From a bacterium (GTDB lineage: Bacteria > Spirochaetota > UBA4802 > UBA5550), in contig JAAENB010001091.1 in the NCBI GenBank assembly GCA_024224995.1, positions 1 through 8,944 of the forward strand: 8,944 nucleotides of DNA. The letters are read 5' to 3'. This document shows, piece after piece, positions 1 through 4,984 of the stretch. Every line of letters begins with the position of its first letter. Within the stretch, counting starts at the first letter, position 1. A model generated the notes under the pieces. It did not search any database. It saw only the letters and a program-made list of their open reading frames with translations, and was not told the DNA's origin. The translations under genes were made by a program, and so were the position numbers.

Positions 1-1372
1 AATCTCCCTTTCCTGAAATTATACATTCTTCTCTAATTAATTGCATTACCTGTTCACGGATTTTATCAATTACTTCTCTACCGACATTATCCGCACCGCA
101 ACTCATTGAAAAAGTGAGTCTGCCGCCTACAGTTGTAATGCCTACTACTTTCTCGTTTACATCAGAATAGAGCAGCGGTCCGTAGACTGCCTCCAGTTTG
201 CGGTTGCCGTATTCTGTATTAATATTTACTCTTCCCACATTGGTGATGGAATAGCCAAAAGAGATTTTGTTCCATTTTAGTTGTTTAAGCATTTTCTGAG
301 CCAGCCTATTATCAAGGCCATCATACTTGTTGAAATAGAAGGAATCCAGTAGTGTCGGCGGCAGTGTCTCAGTCACAAGCATCCGAAAAATGTCAGTTTT
401 ATTCAGCTCCTTATGAATAGCTTTGTGGACCTGGCGCGCATTGTCCCAGAAGGAAAGCCCGGGATTATGCTTAAGTGTGAGGTTAAGTGATGAAGCATAA
501 AAGCCAAAACTCTCACCAACCGACACTTTTAAATTATCGCGTGTACTCACTGCCATGCCTGCCTTTTTACGGAATGCGGGTTTGTCACCCTGCACCTTAT
601 ACTGTGCGCTTAAAAAAGCGACCCAGAGCGCAGAATTGACTGTCACGTTCTCCTGCCGGCATTTAGTTACCAGGTCCTTTGTCTCTTCCTGTGACAACTC
701 CCACCGGAGTATAGAGGGGCTACTGTTTTGTTTCCAAAATTTGCTGAGCATGCGTTCCATATCTTTTTGGTCTAACCTGATACCGGCTTTGTTCCATTTC
801 TTACTAATAATTTTCATAATCAGCTTTTGGATTGGCTTCATTTTCCCGGGATTGGGAACCGTGTCTGAAGTAATAGGCGGGGGAGGAGGCAATACTTCGG
901 TATCTTCTTTACCTTTTCCAAGCTGGCTTAAGATATCTCGAATCAAATATATGAGTGAAGTACCATCGCAAATGACATGGTGTCCTGTGACTACCAGTTC
1001 ACAATTGCTGCCGTTTTTCACCAGGGTTAACCTTGCTAATGGCCCCTTTTCATAAGGAAAGGCATTTTTCCATTCACTCTCTATCACCTTTTCACAGCTA
1101 TCCGCTGCAGTAGATTCAACTACCCGTACTGGTATCTCCGGAACATTATCCGTGGTGTACCAGCCGTAACCATGCTCATCAAAGTAGACACGTACAGCCA
1201 GGAGTGCGTGCCTTTTGCGCAACGCTTCCGTGGCATCCCGAAGTTCAGTTTCTGTAATCATTCCTTTAATACGGGCTATCATCACCACGTTCATGGGCAT
1301 CATCAGCATAGAGCGTTCTGAAAACATACGTGTTTTATATCCTGATTTGTAATTAGTCATATTCTGCTTCAT
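1..1372 (-). CDS. Stand-alone condensation-domain acyltransferase (partial, C-terminus off the window edge)
   Basis: About 457 codons read open on the minus strand with no stop before the left edge. The key motif is H131-H132-V-I-C-D136-G137, the HHxxxDG catalytic motif of the condensation / alcohol acetyltransferase / PapA5 superfamily, whose histidine activates an alcohol or amine to attack an acyl thioester. Other family-like features are L-R-K-R-H near residues 51-55 and the I-T-N-V-G-R segment near residue 375, comparable to the conserved Asn-Xaa-Gly region of these folds. At about 457 residues the domain is nearly complete, so probably only a short tail is missing. The start at 1372 is supported by GGAGG six bases upstream. 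No carrier-protein or adenylation domain is fused to it, and no signal peptide is seen. The substrate is unknown; ester or amide formation from an acyl-CoA or acyl-carrier donor is inferred from the family only. Confidence 0.88.
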   Translation of the reverse strand, partial: MKQNMTNYKSGYKTRMFSERSMLMMPMNVVMIARIKGMITETELRDATEALRKRHALLAVRVYFDEHGYGWYTTDNVPEIPVRVVESTAADSCEKVIESEWKNAFPYEKGPLARLTLVKNGSNCELVVTGHHVICDGTSLIYLIRDILSQLGKGKEDTEVLPPPPPITSDTVPNPGKMKPIQKLIMKIISKKWNKAGIRLDQKDMERMLSKFWKQNSSPSILRWELSQEETKDLVTKCRQENVTVNSALWVAFLSAQYKVQGDKPAFRKKAGMAVSTRDNLKVSVGESFGFYASSLNLTLKHNPGLSFWDNARQVHKAIHKELNKTDIFRMLVTETLPPTLLDSFYFNKYDGLDNRLAQKMLKQLKWNKISFGYSITNVGRVNINTEYGNRKLEAVYGPLLYSDVNEKVVGITTVGGRLTFSMSCGADNVGREVIDKIREQVMQLIREECIISGKGD

Positions 1373-1388
1373 ATGTTTCCTCCAAAGA

Positions 1389-1469
1389 TTATTTTTTCAA
1401 TTCAAATTGCCGCCAAATAGAATAATTGATAAGGCCGATGGAGCGCTGGTACTCAAAATATTTTTCCAT
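1389..1469 (-). CDS. 26-aa leader ORF upstream of the condensation-domain gene
   Basis: A short ORF (starting M-E-K-Y-F-E-Y, ending F-E-L-K-K) begins at an ATG with AAGGA about seven bases upstream. It ends 16 bases before the acyltransferase start codon, on the same strand. An in-frame TAA lies just upstream, so it is not the tail of a longer reading frame. The good ribosome site and tight spacing suggest a translated leader or small cotranscribed protein. It has no run of a single amino acid typical of attenuators, and I recognise no family. It could also be a chance ORF. Confidence 0.4.
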   Translation of the reverse strand: MEKYFEYQRSIGLINYSIWRQFELKK

Positions 1470-1531
1470 TAATAATCCTTATAATATATTAAAAAAACTC
1501 AAAAAATATTTCGTTCAACCCTTATGTAATC

Positions 1532-1575
1532 CGGCATCCTGCCGCTGCCGACAGGCGAACATCCTGTTCGCTCAA
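1532..1575 (-). repeat. Tandem hairpins with GGA loops (CsrA-site-like)
   Basis: On the minus strand two stem-loops follow each other. The first is GCGAACA / GGA / TGTTCGC (7-bp stem) and the second is CGGCA / GGA / TGCCG (5-bp stem). Both display CAGGATG, the repeat known from loops of CsrB-type RNAs that bind CsrA/RsmA. They lie on the same strand as the condensation-domain gene, about 160-200 bases before its start codon, so they could be part of its 5' leader or of a small RNA. No transcript boundary is visible. A dispersed palindromic repeat without RNA function is an equally simple reading. Confidence 0.45.
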
Positions 1576-1669
1576 CAAAGCCCCTTCGCTTCGACCGTCG
1601 AACTATGGGATTTCAATCACTATATTTCCCAAATAAATATCAAGCAACGGTCGAATGGGCACTATAATA

Positions 1670-1706
1670 GTTAGAAGAACAAAAATTTTCAAGAAATTTT
1701 TCTAAC
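1670..1706. repeat. AT-rich inverted repeat
   Basis: AAAAATTT (1681-1688) pairs with AAATTTTT (1694-1701) around a TCAAG loop. An outer GTTAG (1670-1674) can pair with CTAAC (1702-1706). It might act as a weak terminator, but it has no GC core and follows no called gene. The orientation of the GTTAG and CTAAC ends is opposite to that of an integron attC site. Confidence 0.35.
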
Positions 1707-1820
1707 TACCGTCTTTTTTGAAGGAACAAAAAGGGCAAAAAGTACGCCGGAGAAGGAGACAGCTTATATTATTATTGCCTGTGCAGCAAGCTAATCGATG
1801 GTGTTGGCTGGGCAGCTGAA

Positions 1821-1835
1821 GGCGCAGGACGCGCC
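1821..1835 (+). repeat. GC-rich hairpin with AGGAC loop
   Basis: GGCGC / AGGAC / GCGCC forms a perfect 5-bp GC stem that presents CAGGACG. This fits the CAGGA(U/A/C)G repeat of CsrB-like RNAs. It lies 54 bases before the -35 box of the DJ-1/MarR promoter, so it is not in that operon's transcript. No T-run follows, so it is not an intrinsic terminator. Confidence 0.4.
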
Positions 1836-1889
1836 GGATAGCTCAAGATGTTATAAGTATAAAAAAAAATACAAAAAATACAAAAAAAG

Positions 1890-1918
1890 TTGACAACATG
1901 CTGTCATTTTGGTATATT
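1890..1918 (+). promoter_or_regulatory. Sigma-70-type promoter of the DJ-1/MarR operon
   Basis: TTGACA at 1890-1895 and TATATT at 1913-1918 are separated by exactly 17 bp, close to the consensus for the housekeeping sigma factor. Transcription would begin near 1925, giving a leader of about 55 bases before the start codon at 1981. The -35 box is embedded in the first operator palindrome, as expected for a repressible promoter. Confidence 0.85.
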
Positions 1919-1949
1919 ACTGTCATAATGACAACATGCTGTCATGTTG
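1891..1949. promoter_or_regulatory. Repeated palindromic operators, probable MarR sites
   Basis: The 16-mer TGACAACATGCTGTCA occurs twice, identically, at 1891-1906 and 1929-1944, with starts 38 bp apart. Each copy is an inverted repeat with one mismatched pair. Between and beside them lie TGTCATAATGACA (1921-1933) and the pair CAACATG/CATGTTG (1932-1949). The first copy overlaps the -35 box and the second lies just downstream of the probable start site. Size and placement fit dimeric MarR-family binding and autorepression by the second gene of the operon. Binding itself is inferred. Confidence 0.75.
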
Positions 1950-1980
1950 CATGATTAAATCTATAAATGGAGAATACAGA

Positions 1981-2628
1981 ATGAAAAATGATAATAATGG
2001 TTTGAGTGATGTCCACTTGTTTGTACTTGATTCAATGGCAGATTGGGAGCCTGCATTTGCTATCGCTCATATTAACAGACCTGCACCAGGTATAGCATCT
2101 AAATATAATGTGAAAACTGTTGGGATAGATCGAAAAATGATTCGATCTATGGGCGGGATAACAATTCAACCTGATATGTCTTTAGATGAGCTGACGCCCG
2201 GGGAAAGCTCAATGTTGATATTACCTGGTTCAGATCTATGGACTGATACAATTACAGACCCCGCACTTGCTAAAGCACAAGATTTTGTAGATTCCGGAGT
2301 TCCAATTGCTGCAATCTGTGGAGCCACTTTTGGTCTCGCGAGAGTGGGGCTTCTGGACGATCGTCGTCACACTAGCAACGATCCAAATTGGCTTGCCTCC
2401 AGCGGATATAGTGGGATGGCAAATTATGTTCAAGAACCTGCGGTTGAAGATGATGGTATTATTACTGCCTCTGTAACTGCTTCACTCGAATTTGCTAAAC
2501 TTATCCTCGGCAGGCTTGGAGTCTTTTCGTTAAATACACTTAATGCCTGGTATAACTTATACAAAACAGGAAACCCTGAACACTATTTTGAATTTATGGA
2601 GGCCTTAAGTCATGAAGGAGCGAAATAG
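1981..2628 (+). CDS. DJ-1/PfpI (class I glutamine amidotransferase-like) family protein
   Basis: A 215-aa protein of the DJ-1/PfpI superfamily. The nucleophile elbow is A-I-C113-G-A-T, C113 is its only cysteine, and the conserved acid is E23 in M-A-D-W-E. H130 in R-R-H-T-S-N is a candidate third residue. L-I-L-P-G-S near 79-84 is the usual strand and loop before the active site. The start at 1981 has GGAGA eight bases upstream; the reading frame extends upstream, but those codons overlap the promoter, so they are not used. Stress-related relatives such as B. subtilis YoaZ share this form. Whether it acts as a glyoxalase, deglycase, hydrolase or redox sensor cannot be read from the sequence. 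It overlaps the downstream MarR gene by 17 bases, which indicates cotranscription and perhaps translational coupling. Confidence 0.85.
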   Translation: MKNDNNGLSDVHLFVLDSMADWEPAFAIAHINRPAPGIASKYNVKTVGIDRKMIRSMGGITIQPDMSLDELTPGESSMLILPGSDLWTDTITDPALAKAQDFVDSGVPIAAICGATFGLARVGLLDDRRHTSNDPNWLASSGYSGMANYVQEPAVEDDGIITASVTASLEFAKLILGRLGVFSLNTLNAWYNLYKTGNPEHYFEFMEALSHEGAK

Positions 2629-3082
2629 GTCATCAGTTGAAATAGTAAACGGAATTGTATTAAACGTATTTAAGTTGAATGGCTATTTTATAAAGGCGGC
2701 AGATTATCTTACAAAAGGGAGTGAATTAACATCTGCACGCTGGCAAGTTCTTGGCACCGTCCTGCATGAGCAGCATACAGTAGCAGCAATAGCGAGAAGT
2801 ATGGGATTAGCGCGTCAAAGTGTCCAGCGTATTGCTGATGTACTTGTAATTGATGGACTGGCTGAGTTTCTACCTAATCCTGCACATAAACGCGCAAAGC
2901 TTTTATCAAGTACGGAAAAAGGACTAAACTCTATTGAAAAAATACGCCCTGGAGTAGTTGCATGGGCAGAGAGAGTTAATGATTTAATTGGAGAAGATGA
3001 GCTAAATGATGCCGAAAAGGCAATAAATAATCTCCTTTCAAAACTTATGATAGCAGAAGAACAGCTTATTGAGCGGAGCTAA
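2612..3082 (+). CDS. MarR-family transcriptional regulator
   Basis: A 156-aa protein with the MarR winged-helix layout. An N-terminal dimer helix (about 8-35) precedes L-T-S-A-R-W-Q-V-L. The helix-turn-helix is at about 56-83 (V-A-A-I-A-R-S-M-G-L-A-R-Q-S-V-Q-R-I), and the wing is at about 86-103 (N-P-A-H-K-R-A-K-L-L with T-E-K-G). C-terminal helices complete the dimer interface. There is no cysteine, so it is not an OhrR-type thiol sensor; a small-molecule ligand is more likely. The start at 2612 has GGAGG nine bases upstream, inside the preceding gene. It probably represses its own operon through the palindromes at 1891-1949. Confidence 0.88.
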   Translation: MKERNRSSVEIVNGIVLNVFKLNGYFIKAADYLTKGSELTSARWQVLGTVLHEQHTVAAIARSMGLARQSVQRIADVLVIDGLAEFLPNPAHKRAKLLSSTEKGLNSIEKIRPGVVAWAERVNDLIGEDELNDAEKAINNLLSKLMIAEEQLIERS

Positions 3083-3087
3083 TTTTT

Positions 3088-3201
3088 ATGATAGCAAATA
3101 TAAATGGGTATTCTTTAAGCCCGGACAAGGATGTCCGGGCGCCTGTACAGGTAATAATGGCGCACTCCGGATTATCACTTTTCCCCAATCATAAAATGTA
3201 A
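3088..3201 (+). CDS. Possible 37-aa small ORF after marR
   Basis: An ATG six bases after the MarR stop codon has GGAG nine bases upstream and opens 37 codons (M-I-A-N-I-N-G-Y to P-N-H-K-M). The strong hairpin at 3119-3140 lies inside it, which argues that the frame is incidental. I recognise no family. Confidence 0.2.
   Translation: MIANINGYSLSPDKDVRAPVQVIMAHSGLSLFPNHKM
3119..3140 (+). repeat. Perfect 9-bp hairpin with AGGA loop
   Basis: GCCCGGACA (3119-3127) and TGTCCGGGC (3132-3140) pair perfectly around AGGA. The segment GGACAAGGATGT matches 11 of 12 positions of RUACARGGAUGU, the CsrA consensus known from in vitro selection, with GGA in the loop as in real sites. It lies 37 bases past the MarR stop codon. 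No T-run follows, so a classical terminator is unlikely. The palindrome CCTGTACAGG follows one base later. Confidence 0.6.
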
Positions 3202-3413
3202 TCGGCGTACTTATTTCTGGTGGGGCTCAACACCATGAGACCTATGATATTCTCTTCAGGTTTTTTCGTGGGGATCTCTTTAATTGGTGTTTGTATAATG
3301 GGACGTATTCTTTGAAGGAGATTTTCTTCAGGGATCTTGATTTGTTTTTTTCTCACTCCAAGGATGATTTGTATCTTAAGTGAGTGTGTTCTTCTGGTGA
3401 ATATATCATTTTT
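3189..3413 (-). pseudogene. Possible coding relic without a start
   Basis: An open minus-strand frame of 74 codons contains protein-like stretches, including I-I-L-G-V-R-K-K-Q-I-K-I-P and a C-terminal N-K-Y-A-D-Y-I-L. It begins directly after a TAG and has no ATG near its beginning; a GTG at 3356 has poor spacing to any ribosome site. It may be the tail of a decayed gene, perhaps continuing the unknown gene upstream, or it may be chance. I could not assign a family. Confidence 0.2.
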
Positions 3414-3507
3414 CTAATAAATTTTTAAAAATCCTTGTTGCATAATATGTTAACCAATCATTCTCAATCAATTGAAACAAGCGATATTTTGCTACTCTTG
3501 AGTCCAT
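3406..3507 (-). CDS. 33-aa ORF, probable frameshifted continuation of the upstream unknown gene
   Basis: This ATG-started ORF (M-D-S-R-V-A-K-Y-R-L-F to K-N-L-L-E-K) has AAGGAC six bases upstream, so it could be translated alone. However, its frame is open upstream to 3609, overlapping the end of the 106-aa ORF, and reads protein-like there (R-L-S-Y-F-K-Y-N-G-K-P-I-T-R-Y-N-F). This suggests it is the C-terminal half of a roughly 150-aa protein separated by a one-base frameshift. Its family is not recognised. Confidence 0.4.
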   Translation of the reverse strand: MDSRVAKYRLFQLIENDWLTYYATRIFKNLLEK

Positions 3508-3533
3508 ATAATCGTCCTTAAAATTATATCTTG

Positions 3534-3854
3534 TTATCGGTTTTCCATTATATTTAAAGTAAGATAATCGAACTCTATATGTACAGAGATTGGTATGACT
3601 TTTCTTATTTCATTAAATGTTTCGAGTTCTTCAATACTTCCTAGTAATATTGAACTTTCATCATTATAAAAAATTTTTGTTCTAAATTGGATTAAATTTG
3701 CTTCATTCTGCTGATTTATTCTTTGGTCAACAAGATAATAAATATTTGCTATGTCCTCAATCGTAATGTCAAAAGCACCGCGCATTGAATTTGTAATAGA
3801 TTGTTGTTTCCCAAGTAAATTTGCAATAAATTCAGCAAATTGAGTTTTTTCCAT
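3534..3854 (-). CDS. Unknown 106-aa protein, probably truncated by a frameshift
   Basis: The product begins M-E-K-T-Q-F-A-E-F and is predicted to be soluble: a helical N-terminal half including I-E-D-I-A-N-I-Y-Y-L-V-D-Q-R, then a probable strand I-P-I-S-V-H-I-E-F near residues 87-95. No signal peptide, membrane segment or known motif is seen. The start at 3854 is the only ATG after an upstream in-frame stop, but its ribosome site is weak. A TATAAT at 3883-3888 (minus strand) could serve as the -10 box, with no good -35. The frame ends in M-E-N-R just after a region where another frame is also open, pointing to a recent frameshift. Confidence 0.5.
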   Translation of the reverse strand: MEKTQFAEFIANLLGKQQSITNSMRGAFDITIEDIANIYYLVDQRINQQNEANLIQFRTKIFYNDESSILLGSIEELETFNEIRKVIPISVHIEFDYLTLNIMENR

Positions 3855-3919
3855 CTTTAAGATAAGACCACTTTTATTCTCTATTATATTTTCCTATTTA
3901 GTGAAAAGTTTTTGCAATC

Positions 3920-3946
3920 ATTATGCACAATCGTTCATATTATGCA
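3920..3946. promoter_or_regulatory. Paired ATTATGCA direct repeats
   Basis: The octamer ATTATGCA occurs at 3920-3927 and 3939-3946, with starts 19 bp apart, roughly two helical turns. The pair lies upstream of the minus-strand unknown gene and its TATAAT box. Such spacing fits an activator or repressor site, but no protein can be named. Confidence 0.25.
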
Positions 3947-4066
3947 ATAAACTGCATGTATTTATTTTCATGTTGTATGAGCAGTTAATTGCGTCTATAC
4001 TCATTTAGGCAGTATCAACTTCACCCCATCTCCAAAAAAATGCAACCAAAAAACCATCATCCCCCT

Positions 4067-4297
4067 CTAACGAAATCCATTAAAAATAACCTGCTCAATC
4101 GCCTTTTTATCCTCCTCATCCTGCGAGTCAACCCCCTCCTGCGAATCAACCTCATCATTCAGCAAAAAATCAGCCGAAACCTCAAACACCTGCACCAGCT
4201 TTTTCAGCACCTCAATGGTATGCCCGGTATGTGCGGCTCTTTTCGTAAATTTTTCTTCACGTCCCCATTTTTTACTTGAAAAAGAACGAATATGGTG
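4067..4297 (-). pseudogene. XRE-type helix-turn-helix regulator, C-terminal remnant
   Basis: A minus-strand open frame of 76 codons has no usable start codon. It contains T-I-E-V-L-K-K-L-V-Q-V-F-E-V-S-A-D-F-L-L-N-D, the characteristic end of a Cro/C1-type HTH domain, followed by an acidic linker with two V-D-S-Q repeats and a short tail ending N-G-F-R. The first HTH helices that should precede it are missing, and the sequence just upstream (S-S-K-K-W-G-R-E-E-K-F-T-K-R) does not restore them. The frame closes at a TAA inside the toxin-antitoxin promoter, which suggests that arrival of that module, or a deletion, removed the 5' part. Confidence 0.65.
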
Positions 4298-4304
4298 TTA
4301 TATT
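4276..4304 (+). promoter_or_regulatory. Sigma-70-type promoter of the toxin-antitoxin operon
   Basis: TTGAAA at 4276-4281 and TATATT at 4299-4304 are 17 bp apart. Transcription would start near 4311, 30 bases before the antitoxin ATG. The promoter overlaps the 5' edge of the XRE remnant on the other strand. Confidence 0.75.
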
Positions 4305-4316
4305 TAGGCATAAATA
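4301..4316. promoter_or_regulatory. Palindrome at the toxin-antitoxin start site, probable operator
   Basis: TATTTA (4301-4306) and TAAATA (4311-4316) form perfect arms around GGCA. The site covers the end of the -10 box and the likely start point. Phd/YefM antitoxins normally repress their own promoter by binding such palindromes. A wider pair, AATATGG (4289-4295) and CCATATT (4334-4340), frames it. Confidence 0.5.
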
Positions 4317-4340
4317 CAGGTTTGAATTTGGGGCCATATT

Positions 4341-4634
4341 ATGAAAAATATTAACATTTCTCAAGATATAATACCAATTGGTGAATTTAAAACTCATATA
4401 TCAAAATGTTTTAAAAATATTCAAAACACGGGTCATCCTTTAATTATTACTCAAAATGGTAAACCCGCAGGTGTTTTATTGTCACCAGGTGAATATGATG
4501 AATTAGTCTATAAATATGAATTTATAAGTTCGATAGAAAGAGGTCTTGCTGATTCTGACGCCGGGAACGTATACTCTACTGATGAATTGAAAGATGAATT
4601 ACGTAAAAGAAGAAAAGAGCGAGACAGCAAATAA
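4341..4634 (+). CDS. Phd/YefM-family antitoxin
   Basis: A 97-aa protein whose N-terminal 55 residues fit the Phd/YefM fold: I-P-I-G-E-F-K-T-H-I (11-20), then I-T-Q-N-G-K-P-A-G-V-L-L-S-P-G-E-Y-D (36-53), the typical strand-turn-strand and helix. The charged C-terminal part (E-L-K-D-E-L-R-K-R-R-K-E-R) would wrap around the toxin and neutralise it. It lies eight bases before the toxin gene, in the usual antitoxin-first order. The ribosome site is weak (GGGG at 4330-4333). Regulation is probably by autorepression at 4301-4316. Confidence 0.88.
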   Translation: MKNINISQDIIPIGEFKTHISKCFKNIQNTGHPLIITQNGKPAGVLLSPGEYDELVYKYEFISSIERGLADSDAGNVYSTDELKDELRKRRKERDSK

Positions 4635-4642
4635 ATAAAAAA

Positions 4643-4948
4643 GTGAAACTTATCTGGACAGAAGAGGCATTAGAAAGATTATATTCTATTGAAGAATTTA
4701 TATCAATTGATAGTCCCTCAAGAGCAGAGCGGTTTGTTGATTTCTTAATTGAAAAAGGTGAGAATATTGCTCAAAATCCAAACGCAGGCCGTGAAGTGCC
4801 GGAAATAAGACTGCCTTATATTAGAGAAATAATAGTTAAAAAATACAGGATCGTTTATAAAATCAAAAAGAATAAAGATATTGATATTCTTACAGTTTTT
4901 GAAGGTCATAAGTTGTTAAGCATTGAAGATATTGATTTTGATATTTAA
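4643..4948 (+). CDS. ParE/RelE-superfamily toxin
   Basis: A 101-aa protein starting with GTG. It has the compact ParE layout: W-T-E-E-A-L-E-R-L at 5-13, a long helical hairpin, N-P-N-A-G-R-E-V-P-E (45-54), R61, then K-Y-R-I-V-Y-K-I (67-74) and a final strand I-L-T-V-F-E-G-H-K-L-L. The P..GR.V.E and YRIVY motifs are typical of ParE rather than of ribosome-dependent RelE, so a gyrase target is the more likely guess. Classification within the superfamily is uncertain without a search. It is cotranscribed with the antitoxin and is full length with no obvious defect. Confidence 0.85.
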   Translation: MKLIWTEEALERLYSIEEFISIDSPSRAERFVDFLIEKGENIAQNPNAGREVPEIRLPYIREIIVKKYRIVYKIKKNKDIDILTVFEGHKLLSIEDIDFDI

Positions 4949-4963
4949 TGACTCATCACTGGA
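4941..4963 (+). repeat. Direct repeat, copy 1
   Basis: ATATTTAATGACTC followed by ATCACTGGA, overlapping the last codons and stop of the toxin gene. It matches the copy at 5384-5407 except for one extra A there. The two copies bracket the 123-aa gene. Confidence 0.8.
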
Positions 4964-4984
4964 AGTTTCCCTCAAAAAAAAATG

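Larger units (their letters stand above)
1470..1889. other. Gene-free region rich in inverted repeats
   Basis: I see no convincing protein gene in these 420 bases. They hold a tandem pair of hairpins (1532-1575), an imperfect palindrome TTCGACCGTCGAA (1590-1602) whose half TTCGACCGT recurs inverted at 1647-1655, the palindrome ACTATAATAGT (1661-1671), an AT-rich stem (1670-1706) and a GC-rich hairpin (1821-1835). An open frame at 1426-1674 runs straight through these structures and lacks a ribosome site, so it is not called. The density of palindromes suggests dispersed repeat elements or remnants of mobile DNA. Confidence 0.6.
3083..3405. other. Gap after the MarR gene with hairpins and no firm gene
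   Basis: The first part holds a strong hairpin (3119-3140) and a 10-bp palindrome CCTGTACAGG (3142-3151). A 37-codon plus-strand ORF (3088-3201) and a 74-codon minus-strand open frame without a good start (3189-3413) cross the region; neither is convincing. No intrinsic terminator with a T-run was found for the MarR operon. Confidence 0.55.

Noticed and set aside
555..1055. 166-codon plus-strand open frame
   Set aside because: It is antisense to the condensation-domain gene, which carries the HHxxxDG motif and a strong ribosome site.
1426..1674. 82-codon plus-strand open frame
   Set aside because: It runs through hairpins and repeats, has no ribosome site, and its translation resembles no protein.
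1670..1706. Integron attC site
   Set aside because: GTTAG comes before CTAAC, the reverse of attC core order, and no integrase or cassette array is present.
1909..1980. Upstream extension of the DJ-1 family gene
   Set aside because: These codons overlap the -10 box and operators and lie mostly upstream of or at the transcription start; the ATG at 1981 has a good ribosome site.
2236..2433. 65-codon minus-strand open frame
   Set aside because: It is the shadow of the DJ-1 family gene.
3989..4279. 96-codon plus-strand open frame
   Set aside because: It is antisense to the XRE remnant, whose minus-strand translation shows a clear HTH-domain end.
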